Notes under the pieces: generated by a model
What the model saw: the letters and a program-made list of their open reading frames with translations, nothing else
Database searches by the model: none
Told to the model about the DNA's origin: nothing
Made by a program: the position numbers and the translations under genes
Shown here: positions 9,536 through 18,536 of the stretch, piece by piece
How positions within the stretch are numbered: the first letter of the stretch is position 1
How the letters are laid out: each line of letters opens with the position of its first letter
From: Planctomycetota bacterium
Lineage (GTDB): Bacteria > Planctomycetota > Planctomycetia > Pirellulales > UBA1268
NCBI GenBank assembly: GCA_003669605.1
Contig: QWOP01000048.1
Coordinates: 1 to 64,000 of the forward strand
Direction: 5' to 3'
DNA length: 64,000 bases

Positions 9536-10879
9536 GTGAGCACCACCCCCGCAGTCCAGATTCCAGCACCACACACCATCGACGGCGGCGTCCGTCGTCA
9601 GATCGCCGGCGTCGGCGTCGCCGAGCTGGCGAGGGAGCATGGCACACCGCTCTATGTCTATGACGCGGAGACGATCCGCCGGCGGTGCCGCGATCTGACG
9701 CAGCCCCGCGCTGGCGCCGCGTGGGACACCGTCCGCTTCGCCCAGAAGGCCTGCTCGAACATCGCCGTCCTCGATCTCATCCGCCGCGAGGGGGTGGTGG
9801 TTGACGCGGTGAGCACCGGCGAGATCCACCGGGCGTTGGCCGCCGGTTACGACCCGCATGCCGCTCGCTCGACAACCGCCGACGGTCTGCCACCGGCCCA
9901 CGCCATCGTCTACACCGCCGACATCTTCGACCGCGAGAGCCTGGATGAGGTGGCCAGGCTCGGGATCCACGTCAATTGCGGCTCGGCCGACATGCTCGAG
10001 CAACTCGCCGCACGGGTGCCGGGAGCGGAGGTGACGCTCCGCGTGAACCCTGGCTTCGGCCATGGCCACAGCCAGAAGACAAACACCGGGGGCGAGGGCT
10101 CCAAGCACGGCATTTGGCACGCCGACATTCCCGATGTCATGCAGCGGGCCGAAGGGGCGGGGATCGCCGTCACCGGCCTCCATATGCACATCGGCAGTGG
10201 CACCGATCTGGCCCACCTGGCGGAGGTTGCCGGGACACTGGAAACGGTGGCCCGCGAAATCGGCCGCACCCTGACCACGATCAGTGCCGGCGGCGGCCTC
10301 CCCATCCCCTACCGCCCCGGTGAAGTGCACGCCGACCTCGGTGGCTATGTGCAACTCTGGAACATGACCAGACGGCGCCTTGAGGAGGCCTTTGGGCATC
10401 GCATCCGCTTGGAGATCGAGCCGGGGCGTTATCTCACCGCCGAAAGCGGGTATCTCGTCACCGAGGTCCGAGCGGTGAAGCGGCAGGGCTCACGCAAATA
10501 TGTGTTGGTCGATGCCGGCTTCAACACCCTCGCCCGGCCGGTGCTCTATGGCGCCTACCACCCGATGAGCCTCTGCCCGGCCGATCCGGGCCCGACGGCC
10601 GGAGCCCTCCGCGAGGAGGTGGCGGTCGGCGGGCCGCTGTGTGAGTCGGGGGACATCTTCACGCAGACCGACGGCGGGTTCGTGGCCACGCGGGATCTTC
10701 CGGCGGCGGCGGTGGGGGATCTCCTCGTGATCGAGATCGCCGGGGCCTACGGCTTCGTGATGGCAAGCAACTACAACTCCAAGCCCCTCCCGGCGGAGGT
10801 CCTCATCGACGGCGGCAAGGCCCGGCTCGTCCGGGCCCGGCAGACCCCCGCGGATCTCCTTCGTGGGGAGACCGTCTGA
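9536..10879 (+). CDS. lysA: Diaminopimelate decarboxylase
   Basis: A PLP-dependent enzyme of about 447 aa that makes L-lysine from meso-diaminopimelate. It has the alanine-racemase-fold pattern: PLYVYDAETIRRRC, the PLP lysine in FAQKACSN, LRVNPGFGHGHSQKTNTGGEGSKHGIW (typical of the long LysA branch also found in Pseudomonas), LHMHIGSGTD, the glycine-rich ISAGGGLPIPY phosphate loop, EIEPGRYL, and GGPLCESGD with the cysteine that reaches the partner active site. The start is uncertain: the GTG at 9536 opens just before the conserved region, but an upstream ATG at 9404 is in frame and no strong ribosome-binding site decides. It stands alone, without dapF or dapA nearby. Confidence 0.9.
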   Translation: MSTTPAVQIPAPHTIDGGVRRQIAGVGVAELAREHGTPLYVYDAETIRRRCRDLTQPRAGAAWDTVRFAQKACSNIAVLDLIRREGVVVDAVSTGEIHRALAAGYDPHAARSTTADGLPPAHAIVYTADIFDRESLDEVARLGIHVNCGSADMLEQLAARVPGAEVTLRVNPGFGHGHSQKTNTGGEGSKHGIWHADIPDVMQRAEGAGIAVTGLHMHIGSGTDLAHLAEVAGTLETVAREIGRTLTTISAGGGLPIPYRPGEVHADLGGYVQLWNMTRRRLEEAFGHRIRLEIEPGRYLTAESGYLVTEVRAVKRQGSRKYVLVDAGFNTLARPVLYGAYHPMSLCPADPGPTAGALREEVAVGGPLCESGDIFTQTDGGFVATRDLPAAAVGDLLVIEIAGAYGFVMASNYNSKPLPAEVLIDGGKARLVRARQTPADLLRGETV

Positions 10880-11017
10880 CGGGAATTGCCAGCGCACCTC
10901 CTTCCGGCCGCGTTTTCCCCGCCAGCAAAGCCGGTTGGCCCGGCGGCGGCTCCCGACTAGGATGGTTGAGACATCAGCCCTCCAGAATCCCCTCCCCGCC
11001 AGCCGATCCCACCTCCC

Positions 11018-11413
11018 ATGGCCAAAGCCGGACCCCGCAAGAAGCTGCCGAAGGAACTGGCCGTGATCACGGCCGACAACTGCACCGGGTGCGAATCGTG
11101 CCTGGAAGTCTGCCCGGTCGACTGCATCCTCAAGGTGCAGCAATACGATCAGTACCACAATCTGCAAAGTTGGTGCGAGATCGACGTCGAGCGTTGCGTC
11201 GGCTGCGAGGTCTGCGTCCACATCCCGGGGAAGAAGTCGAATCCCTACGATCTCAAGGTCTGCCCCTGGGACGCGATTGAGATGGTGCCGACGGAGATGG
11301 TGGCCCTCGCCGTCGCCCAGAGTGGCGGTCCGCCGGAATACGTCGAGGCCAACTGGGACCGGCTCGTCGGCAACGCTCAGCGTCTGGCCGAGATGAAGGT
11401 CGCCGCCGGCTGA
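11018..11413 (+). CDS. Ferredoxin, 2[4Fe-4S]-type with a long second-cluster insertion
   Basis: A 131-aa soluble electron carrier. The first cluster motif is standard: CTGCESCLEVCP (C-x2-C-x2-C-x3-C-P) around residues 24-35. The second reads CVGCEVC, then fifteen residues (VHIPGKKSNPYDLKV), then CP, so the usual three-residue gap before the last cysteine is expanded to fifteen. Eight cysteines in a paired pattern still suggest two [4Fe-4S] clusters that share ligands in the usual cross-over way. A helical C-terminal extension of about 40 residues follows. The gene lies alone between lysA and dprA, so its redox partner is not shown by context. Confidence 0.85.
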   Translation: MAKAGPRKKLPKELAVITADNCTGCESCLEVCPVDCILKVQQYDQYHNLQSWCEIDVERCVGCEVCVHIPGKKSNPYDLKVCPWDAIEMVPTEMVALAVAQSGGPPEYVEANWDRLVGNAQRLAEMKVAAG

Positions 11414-11723
11414 CGCGAGGCGCTGCGCAACCAAGGCTTCATGCCGCCTCCGGGCCTTTCCAGCGTCCGGCTTCTTGGCTTGCGTGTCGATCCACCGGCT
11501 CAATCCCAAGCCCAAAAACCGGACCGCCAGTTGGTTTTTAGGCCACGGCTGCAGGTGAGTCAGGCAGGGGGCCAGTGGCGCGTCCGCGGATCGATCGGCA
11601 CTTGCCGAGGCCGCCCCAGGCAACAGTTGACGCCCCCCTCGCCCGGGGCTACAACGATACATGCGTTCATCACTCCTGAATCCCCTCGTGGAGGAAAGCG
11701 CCGCGTCTCGCGGAGGGCCCCTG
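11414..11723. other. Intergenic region upstream of dprA
   Basis: About 310 bases without a supported gene. It contains one inverted repeat, CCCAAAAACC at 11511-11520 and GGTTTTTAGG at 11533-11542, able to form a ten-base stem with a single mismatch; it lies about 100 bases after the ferredoxin stop and could end that transcript. A minus-strand frame across this stretch translates to a plausible-looking peptide, but it has no start signal and I do not recognise it. Confidence 0.4.
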
Positions 11724-12908
11724 ATGCTGGCCGAAACGCTCATGCATGACACCGAGCACACCGAGGGGAGCGCGGCCGCTGCGGGCGACTCCTCCGCAAT
11801 TGCCCCATTTCGTGACCGCGTTCGTTTGGCCTGCGTGCCGGGCATCGGCGGGCGGCTCCACCGGATGCTCCTGGCGGCCTACGGATCTCCTGCCGGCGTG
11901 TTCGCCGCCTCGAAGGCCGATCTCCGGACGGTCGCCGGTATCGGTCCGAAACTCGCCGACTCGATCCGTGAAGCGGCCGCCAGCGCCTTCGCCGACGAGA
12001 CGATCGCTCTATGCAAACGCGCGCAGGTGACGATCATCCTCCATGGCGATGCCAACTATCCCCGTTTGCTGACCACGATCCCCGATCCCCCCCCAATTCT
12101 CTTCGTCCGCGGCAGTTTTCAATCGGCCGATGCGCTGGCCGTCGCCGTCGTCGGCTCGCGCCATAGCACCCCCTACGGTCTGCGGATCGCCGAACGCCTC
12201 GCCGGCGACCTCGTCCGCTCTGGCTACACGGTGGTCAGCGGCCTGGCGCGTGGCATCGATGCCGCCGCCCACGCTGGAGCCATCGCCGCCGGCGGCCGGA
12301 CGCTCGCGGTCCTCGGCAGCGGTGTGCTCAACATCTATCCCCCGGAACACGACCGCCTCGCTGAGGAGGTGATCGCCCACGGCGCCGTTTTCAGCGAGAC
12401 GCCGCCGCTGGCCTCCCCCCATGCCGGCGCCTTCCCGCAGCGCAACCGGATCGTCTCCGGGTTGTCGCTCGGCACCGTCGTCGTCCAGGCCGCTAACCGC
12501 TCCGGGGCGCTGATCACGGCGCGACTCGCCAGCGAACAGGGCCGCGAGGTCTTTGCCGTGCCGGGGCCGGTTGACTGCCGGCTTTCCCAGGGCTGCCACA
12601 GCCTGATCCGCGACGGCGCCAAACTCGTTGCCACCGTCGATGACATCCTTGAGGAACTCGGGCCGCTGTTTGAGAAAGCGACCACCTCGACGGGGCGCGA
12701 AGTGTCAAACCCCGTCGAACTTCAACTCGATGACCTGGAGCGGACGGTCCTTGAGGCCGTCACCGCAGGGGGCGCCGCAGGCACCGACATCGACGCGGTC
12801 GTCGAGGGGAGCAATCTGGCCGCATCGCAGGTGTTGGCCACGATTGGAGTCCTGGAAATGCGCAGGCTCCTGCGGCGGCTTCCAGGCAGTCGCGTCCAGC
12901 GGGTTTAG
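11724..12908 (+). CDS. dprA: DNA-processing protein DprA
   Basis: A 394-aa DprA/Smf protein. DprA protects incoming single-stranded DNA during natural transformation and loads RecA on it. An N-terminal helix-hairpin-helix-like segment (VPGIGGRLHRMLL, VAGIGPKLADSI) precedes the Rossmann-type core with VAVVGSRHSTPYGLRIAERLAGDL, GLARGIDAAAHAGAIAAGG, VLGSGVLNIYPPEH and FPQRNRIVSGLS. A C-terminal winged-helix (DprA_WH) region follows, from about residue 330. The ATG at 11724 has GGAGG seven bases upstream and is preferred over an in-frame ATG at 11661. A hairpin repeat begins 6 bp after the stop. No other competence gene is in the window. Confidence 0.95.
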   Translation: MLAETLMHDTEHTEGSAAAAGDSSAIAPFRDRVRLACVPGIGGRLHRMLLAAYGSPAGVFAASKADLRTVAGIGPKLADSIREAAASAFADETIALCKRAQVTIILHGDANYPRLLTTIPDPPPILFVRGSFQSADALAVAVVGSRHSTPYGLRIAERLAGDLVRSGYTVVSGLARGIDAAAHAGAIAAGGRTLAVLGSGVLNIYPPEHDRLAEEVIAHGAVFSETPPLASPHAGAFPQRNRIVSGLSLGTVVVQAANRSGALITARLASEQGREVFAVPGPVDCRLSQGCHSLIRDGAKLVATVDDILEELGPLFEKATTSTGREVSNPVELQLDDLERTVLEAVTAGGAAGTDIDAVVEGSNLAASQVLATIGVLEMRRLLRRLPGSRVQRV

Positions 12909-12914
12909 TTGTCT

Positions 12915-12985
12915 GTGGGAAAAGTCATCCCTGACCTTTTCCCACTTGAGAATCCCCTGTTTTCTCCACTGCTCTGCACTCGCAA
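12915..12985 (+). repeat. Dispersed intergenic hairpin element, copy A
   Basis: Immediately after dprA the arms GTGGGAAAAG (12915-12924) and CTTTTCCCAC (12936-12945) pair perfectly over ten bases around the loop TCATCCCTGAC. Its 23-base core (12920-12942) is identical to copy B after infA. The following 40 bases (GAGAA, CCC, GTTTT, TCC, TGCACTCG) correspond to the extended part of copy C near 29050. The position is consistent with a 3'-end hairpin or terminator for dprA, although no T-run follows the stem. Confidence 0.65.
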
Positions 12986-13134
12986 CCGCCTCGTGCAAAC
13001 TGTTACGGCAGTCTATCCACCGCCTGCGAGAGGGCCTCCGCCCCGGCAGCCGGCCAGCGATCATGCGCGGGGGGAACGGGCCCCAGCAGAAACACCGCTT
13101 CTCGTGCCGGCCCCAGCGGCGTACAATCCGCCGC

Positions 13135-14260
13135 ATGGATACAGCACTACACAACCGCTCCAGTTCGATCCGCGCCCGGCTCCTCCAGCTCCGAGACTCT
13201 CTTTGACTGGCTAGGACGCAAGAACAAAGTCGCCCGGATCGAAGAGGCCATGGGCCAGCAAGGCTTCTGGGACAGTTCCGAGAAGGCCCAGGCCACCGTC
13301 GCCGAACTGAGGGGGATCAACACGATCCTCAAGCCACTCGACGAGGCCCTCGGCGCCGCTGCTGACTTAGAGGCGATGGAGGAACTGGCCCGCGAGGACG
13401 AATCGCTGGAGCCCGATCTGCTCCGTGAGGCCGACCGGCTAGAAAAGATGTTCGATGCCCTGGAACTGGCGTCGCTCCTCTCCGGCCCCTACGACTCCTC
13501 CGATGCCTTGCTCTCTTTCAACGCCCGCGACGGCGGCACCGATGCCAACGACTGGGCAGAGATGCTGATGCGGATGTATTCCAACTGGGCTGCAACGCGG
13601 GAATTCACAGTGGAGTTGCTCGACCGCCAGGACGATGCCGTGGCCGGGATCCAGAGCGCCACGATCGCCGTCCGCGGCCCCTGGGCTTACGGCTATCTCA
13701 AGGGGGAGACGGGGATCCACAGGCTCGTCCGCATCAGCCCCTTCAATGCCGAAGGTAAGCGGCAGACGAGTTTCGCTGCCGTCGATGTCTCCCCGGAAAT
13801 CGCCGACGACGACACCGAGGTGGAACTCCGCGACGAGGACATCCGCGAGGATGTGTTCCGGGCCAGTGGTGCCGGCGGCCAGCATGTCAACAAGACATCC
13901 AGTGCCATCCGCATGACGCACTTTCCCACCGGGATCGTCGTCCAGTGCCAAAGCGAGCGCAGCCAGCACAAGAACAGGGCCACCGCGATCAAGATGCTCC
14001 GCGCCCGGATCGCCAGGATGAATGAGGAGAAGCGAGAAGCCGAGCAGCTCGCTCGCTACAAGCAGCAGCCCAAGACCGGATTCGGATCGCAGATCCGCAA
14101 CTATTTCCTCCACCCAGACCAGCGGGTAAAGGATCAGCGCACCGGCCATTACGTCGGCAGCTTCCAGAGCGTCCTCGACGGCAACCTGGACGGGTTCCTC
14201 GACTCATATCTCCGCTGGAAAGCCTCCGGTTCCGCCCCGCAGGCGGCCGGTGACGACTGA
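13135..14260 (+). CDS. prfB: Peptide chain release factor 2 (programmed +1 frameshift)
   Basis: RF2 ends translation at UGA and UAA. The gene is split: a 23-codon first frame from the ATG at 13135 ends in CTT TGA (13201-13206), and a +1 slip at CTTTGAC continues from GAC at 13205 in the frame that runs to 14260, giving about 374 aa (E. coli RF2 has 365). The downstream frame carries GIHRLVRISPFN, with the SPF tripeptide that reads UGA, and GAGGQHVNKT, with the GGQ loop for peptidyl-tRNA hydrolysis. The slip site matches the classic autoregulatory site, where scarce RF2 lets the ribosome pause at UGA and shift. Unusually, no AGGGGG-like stimulator sits just upstream. Annotation from 13250 alone would lose the N-terminus. 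Confidence 0.95.
13201..13207 (+). promoter_or_regulatory. RF2 programmed +1 frameshift site (CTTTGAC)
   Basis: CTT TGA C is the heptamer used by most bacterial prfB genes for autoregulation. The bases before it (CTCCGAGACTCT) are pyrimidine-rich and lack the internal Shine-Dalgarno usually found three bases upstream of CTT. The peptide read after the slip (DWLGRKNKVARIEEAMG) continues smoothly into the RF2 N-terminal domain, which confirms the frame change. Confidence 0.9.
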
Positions 14261-14513
14261 CCAGCCCCCGCCCCGGCAGGGAATCACGCTGGTCTGACTG
14301 GCGGCTATGGAACGCCACTCCAGCCCCTTCCGCTCCCGTTTTACACCCTCCTCCAGCCCCCGCTGCGGCCCCTCGGCCTGTGAAGGCTGCCGATCGCGGC
14401 TGGACTGTCCTGCGGGGCCGGGGTACGATCCTGACTGGCTTTGATGGTTTTTCCCGTGGGAATCGGCCCGGAGTCTCCCGCCGTCCCCGACACACCGTTC
14501 ATTCCAGGATCGT

Positions 14514-14735
14514 ATGCCCGAAAAAGAACAGGCTCTTGAAGTGGAAGGGGTCGTGACGCAGGCCCTCGCTAACACCCGTTTCCGCGTGCAGATCACCGGC
14601 GGACACATCGTCAATGCCCACGTGGCGGGCAAGATGCGAAAGAACTTCATCCGCATTGTCCCTGGCGACAAAGTGAAGGTCGAACTCTCTCCCTACGACC
14701 TCACCAAGGGACGGATCACGTTCCGCGAACGTTGA
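14514..14735 (+). CDS. infA: Translation initiation factor IF-1
   Basis: A 73-aa OB-fold protein that occupies the ribosomal A site during initiation. It aligns throughout with E. coli IF-1: [58 protein letters not shown]. The length is normal (71-75 aa). It is preceded by 253 bp without a gene after prfB, so it probably has its own promoter, and it is followed 25 bp later by a copy of the dispersed hairpin element. No ribosomal protein or secY neighbours are present, unlike the usual spc-operon location. Confidence 0.96.
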   Translation: MPEKEQALEVEGVVTQALANTRFRVQITGGHIVNAHVAGKMRKNFIRIVPGDKVKVELSPYDLTKGRITFRER

Positions 14736-14760
14736 GCACCAGCCTCGCACAGCCAGTCGT

Positions 14761-14784
14761 AAAAAGTCATCCCTGACCTTTTCC
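14761..14784 (+). repeat. Dispersed intergenic hairpin element, copy B
   Basis: This copy after infA shares 23 consecutive bases with copy A after dprA, including AAAAGTCATCCCTGACC and the T-run with CC after it. Its outer arms are shorter than copy A because the flanks differ. The bases that follow diverge (TGCCGGGAATAC), so here only the core is kept. It lies 25 bp beyond the infA stop. Confidence 0.65.
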
Positions 14785-14983
14785 TGCCGGGAATACAACT
14801 GGGAACACCAGTGGTTTCCTTGAGTGCGGCGCGTTCGTGGCCGCCCTGTGCATCTTCTCCGGCAGTTTATCCACAGCCTGCTCCGGTCTTGGGCTGGATG
14901 GCACGCGCTTCCGAGGAAGTTGCACTTCGGTAGTGCAAGGGTGGTGCAAGCGGGTTGCTCGGTTTACCGAAGCACGGCGTCAC

Positions 14984-17941
14984 TCAACCGCCGGCCGCAT
15001 CCTGCGCTGCCGAATCGGCCGCACCGTCAGCGTCGCCGGCCGGTGTCTCCAACGAGCCAGCGGAATGCCCCTGGAGCGGTGCGGCGGCTGGCTGCTCAAC
15101 CGGCGGATGCGTTCCACCGGCAGCCACAGCCTCTGGAGGCAGTGCGGCGGCTTCCGCCTTTTTCTTTCGCTTCCTGCCGCCAGACTGCTCCGGCGGCTTG
15201 GTCTCAGCAGCGGCCTGGGGATCGTCGTGGATCGCCACGAAGAGTTGCTTGAGCGCACCAAACGTGCGGAGCGGCTCCTTTCCCTCGAGCTGCGCCTTGG
15301 TAATCGGCGCTGCGTCCCGGGCGGGCTTCTTTGACTCATACACGCGTGCTGCCGGCGGCTCGGGAGCACGCTCCTGGTCGCGGCGTCCACCCCTCTGCGG
15401 CGGACGGCGTCCCTCCTGACCGCTCCCACGTCGATCACCTGCGGCAGTGCCAGCCGGCGGCCTTCCTCCCTGGCCGCCTTGGCCACGGTGACTCTGAGCC
15501 TGCGATTGGCCGGCAGGCACTCCCGGCCGGTTGGCCGTGCCCTGTCGAGGTCCATTCCCCTGCCCAGGCCCATTCCCCTGCCCCGGTCCTGTCGTCTCCG
15601 GCCGACGCCGCGGGGGACGGCCCTGTCGCTGGCCTTCCACTGCCGCCCCCTGCTCGCCCGCCTGCTGAGGGGCACCGCGGCCCCCCTTACCCCTGCGGGA
15701 CTGGCCGCCGTGGCCTTGTTCAGCCTCTCCGGGTGGAATCATCGTCAGTGCGACACGACGCCGGTTCTTGTCGATCTCCAGCACCCACACCTTGACGATC
15801 TGCCCGACACTCACCACGTCATGGGGATCGCTGACGTAGCGTCGCGAGATCTGGCTGATGTGCACCATGCCGCTGTCGTGCAGGCCAAAGTCGACGAAGG
15901 CACCGAAGTCGACGACATTCAAAACCGCGCCGTGAAGTTCCATCCCCACTTGAAGATCCTCGAGTTTGAGGACCCCCTTCTTGAAGAACGGTTGTGGCAA
16001 GTCCTCGCGAGGATCCCGGCCCGGCCTGGCCAACTGCTCAATGATGTCTGTCAGCAACAGCCGACCAACCCCCAACTCCGCCGCGAGCGCCGCCAGATCG
16101 AGCCCGGCTGCCTTCTCGGAAAGGGCGCCGGCCAGTTGCCGGTTGCTGAGGTCTTCGGGAGTGCCCCCGAGCCGCTCGAGCACTTTCTCGGCAATTGGAT
16201 AACTCTCGGGATGGATCCAGGTGCTGTCGAGAGGATTGCTGCCGCCGGTGATCTTGAGAAAACCAACCGCTTGCACGAAGGCCGACTCACCAAATCCCGG
16301 CACCTCCATAAACTGCTGCCGCGAGGTGAAGGGGCCGTTCTTCGAGCGCCACTCCTGCAACCCCTTGGCCGTCGTCTGGTTGAGTCCGGAGACATACCGC
16401 AGCAGCGCAGGGCCGGCAGTGTTGGCATCGACGCCGACGTAGTTGACGCAACTCTCCACCACCGCATCGAGCGACGTGTGGAGATGGCGTGCCTTGACAT
16501 CATGCTGGTAGAGGCCGACGCCGATGTTCGCCGGCTCAATCTTCACCAGTTCAGAGAGTGGGTCCTGCAGGCGGCGGCCGATGGAGACGGCGCCCCGGAC
16601 TGCCGCCTCATGCCCGGGCAATTCCTCGCGGGCACAGGCACTCGTCGAGTACACGCTCGCCCCCGCCTCGTTGACGACGCAGTAGGCGACATCACTTTCC
16701 GCCAGCGGACCGACGACGAGTTCCGCAACCAGTGATTCGGTCTCGCGCCCGGCAGTGCCGTTGCCGACAGCGATCACATTGACGGCGTGCTTCTGCACCA
16801 ATTCAACGATCCGGGCGCCAGCCGCCTCCCGTTTCTCCTTTTGGCCGATGATGTGGAGGACAGCGTGCTCCAGCGGCTGGCCACATTCGTCGACCACCAC
16901 CACCTTGCAGCCACTCTTGAAGCCGGGATCGAGCGCCAGCACCCTTCGGCCGCTGACCGGCGGTTGGAGGAGCAGGTTCCGGAGGTTCCGGGCAAACACC
17001 TCGACCGCATGGGATTCGCAGTATTCAGTGATCTCGCGGCGGATCTCACGTTCGAGGCTGGGCATCACCAGCCGGGCCACGGCATCTCTTCCACAGCCGC
17101 GGAGGAACTCGGCGTGGGGGTGAGCCTCGGGCACCAGGATTGCATCGGCGGTCGCCTGAATCTCGTCTGCTGGCCCCTCGATCCGCACCTTGAGCAGCCG
17201 CGCCCGCTCGCCGCGGTTGATGGCCAGTGCGCGATGCGGAGGGATCCGCTGGATGTGTTCGGAGTAGTTGAAATAATCGCGGTAGTGCTTCTCGTCCTTG
17301 GAAAGTGCCTTGCCCTCTGTCTCCACCCGCTGACTGGTCAGATGCGCCTTCTTGGCGAGAATCTCCCGCAAGGCCTGCCTGAGGTCGGCCCGCTCTGCAA
17401 ACACGTCAGCGATGATGTGGCCGACACCGAGGAGGGCATCGGCCACCGTCGCGACCTGCCCGTCGGCATCAATAAAATCGGCAGCCCGCTTCTCGAGGTC
17501 CGCAGAGAGGGGATCGGCAGAGAGAATCTCGCGGGCCATCGGTTCGAGGCGACGCTGGCGGGCGATCTCCGCCAGAGACAACTTGCGGGGCTTAAACGGG
17601 AGGTAGAGATCCTCCAACTGCTTGGTGCTGGAGGCGGCATCAATCCGCTGTTCCAACTCTTCGGTCAGTCTCCCCTGTCCTTTGATCGTTCGCAGGATCG
17701 TCTGCTTCCGATCGGCTATCTGCCGAGCCCGGAGCACGGCGTCGGCCACGCGGCGGATGTCGAGTTCGTCGAGACCGCCAGTTTGATCACGGCGGTACCG
17801 CGTGATGAAGGGAACGGTGTTGCCGTCATCGAGCAACCTCACTGCCGCTTCGACCCCTTCCACGGGAAGGCCGAGCAGGTGAGCGATGTGCCCGAGATCA
17901 ATGATCGCGATGGATGCCATCCAAATCGCGGTTCCGGCCAC
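14984..17941 (-). CDS. tex: Tex family RNA-binding protein with a long disordered tail
   Basis: A 985-aa protein of the Tex/YhgF family, which binds RNA and influences transcription and RNA turnover. The conserved part is about 735 aa: N-terminal EAAVRLLDDGNTVPFITRYRRDQTGGLDE, the KLEDLYLPFKPRK block, the YqgF/RNase H-like core (RVLALDPGFKSGCKVVVVD), tandem helix-hairpin-helix motifs (IEPANIGVGLYQHDV, VPGFGESAF) and an S1 domain (VGMELHGAVLNVVDFGAFVDFGLHDSG). About 250 residues rich in Gly, Gln, Arg and Pro follow, with short GQGNGP repeats and a basic GGRKRKKK patch; E. coli Tex lacks this. The start is a GTG at 17941; an ATG at 17920 is an alternative. Confidence 0.93.
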   Translation of the reverse strand: MAGTAIWMASIAIIDLGHIAHLLGLPVEGVEAAVRLLDDGNTVPFITRYRRDQTGGLDELDIRRVADAVLRARQIADRKQTILRTIKGQGRLTEELEQRIDAASSTKQLEDLYLPFKPRKLSLAEIARQRRLEPMAREILSADPLSADLEKRAADFIDADGQVATVADALLGVGHIIADVFAERADLRQALREILAKKAHLTSQRVETEGKALSKDEKHYRDYFNYSEHIQRIPPHRALAINRGERARLLKVRIEGPADEIQATADAILVPEAHPHAEFLRGCGRDAVARLVMPSLEREIRREITEYCESHAVEVFARNLRNLLLQPPVSGRRVLALDPGFKSGCKVVVVDECGQPLEHAVLHIIGQKEKREAAGARIVELVQKHAVNVIAVGNGTAGRETESLVAELVVGPLAESDVAYCVVNEAGASVYSTSACAREELPGHEAAVRGAVSIGRRLQDPLSELVKIEPANIGVGLYQHDVKARHLHTSLDAVVESCVNYVGVDANTAGPALLRYVSGLNQTTAKGLQEWRSKNGPFTSRQQFMEVPGFGESAFVQAVGFLKITGGSNPLDSTWIHPESYPIAEKVLERLGGTPEDLSNRQLAGALSEKAAGLDLAALAAELGVGRLLLTDIIEQLARPGRDPREDLPQPFFKKGVLKLEDLQVGMELHGAVLNVVDFGAFVDFGLHDSGMVHISQISRRYVSDPHDVVSVGQIVKVWVLEIDKNRRRVALTMIPPGEAEQGHGGQSRRGKGGRGAPQQAGEQGAAVEGQRQGRPPRRRPETTGPGQGNGPGQGNGPRQGTANRPGVPAGQSQAQSHRGQGGQGGRPPAGTAAGDRRGSGQEGRRPPQRGGRRDQERAPEPPAARVYESKKPARDAAPITKAQLEGKEPLRTFGALKQLFVAIHDDPQAAAETKPPEQSGGRKRKKKAEAAALPPEAVAAGGTHPPVEQPAAAPLQGHSAGSLETPAGDADGAADSAAQDAAGG

Positions 17942-18536
17942 GGTCGACCGGTCACCGCATGACTCCCCGTACCTCGTGACCTGGGGGGACTAGCCTCCGC
18001 GATCAACATCTGCCGCAGCCGTCCCACTGCCCAACAAGCCGCCAACCGCCCAATCCAACACCACAGCGGGTGCCGCCGGCGTCGGATCGGTAAAGCTGGA
18101 AACAGGAGGAATCTAGGGTTTCTGGAGGGGTGGTGTCAAACATGCCGTGAGACGCACAGCATATGAGCCCCCCCAACCCACCCCATCCAGCCCCTTCCCA
18201 AGCCTCTCGAACGCCCCATTTCGCCAGCGATTCGTGGCAATCATCGGGCCAACTCACGTGGCTTTCCCAGAACCCGGCGGCGATGCTTCGGGGAGAGATC
18301 GTGGCTGCACCCTGCCCTTGACGGGGAGGCGAAATCTCCCCTATTCCCCGCCTTTCCAAGTCGCATGTGCGGGAAGTTTTTACAGACAACTCCGAGCGAA
18401 TGACTGAAGCGGCTGTGACGGTTCTGACGATTACGACCCCTATCGTCACAACCGCCGGTCGCTCGACTGTCAGACAGCAGGGCACCACCACCGGCCACCT
18501 TCCCGCCACCAGCGACCAGGACCGGAGCAGGACACC
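17942..18536. other. 595-bp divergent intergenic region between tex and the DegT aminotransferase
   Basis: No coding sequence is supported; the longest frames are Cys/Trp/Gly-rich and lack starts with ribosome-binding sites. Two inverted repeats stand out. GGGGAG/CTCCCC with a seven-base loop lies near 18325. TGACGAT (18425-18431) and ATCGTCA (18442-18448) form a perfect seven-base dyad about 90 bp before the DegT start and could be an operator. An unrecognised small RNA cannot be excluded. Confidence 0.4.
18425..18448. promoter_or_regulatory. Perfect dyad upstream of the DegT gene, possible operator
   Basis: TGACGAT and ATCGTCA face each other across ten bases, roughly one helical turn apart centre to centre plus a half, as expected for a dimeric repressor site. 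It lies about 90 bp upstream of the aminotransferase start. The role is inferred from symmetry and position only. Confidence 0.25.

Noticed and set aside
11441-11749. Short plus-strand gene between the ferredoxin gene and dprA
   Set aside because: Pro/Arg/Gly-rich product, no ribosome-binding site, overlaps the dprA start.
9449-11845. Long minus-strand frames opposite lysA, the ferredoxin gene and the dprA start
   Set aside because: lysA, the ferredoxin gene and dprA are unmistakable on the plus strand; the minus frames are shadows.
18003-18509. 168-codon minus-strand gene between tex and the aminotransferase gene
   Set aside because: Trp/Cys/Gly-rich composition, no ribosome-binding site and no family.
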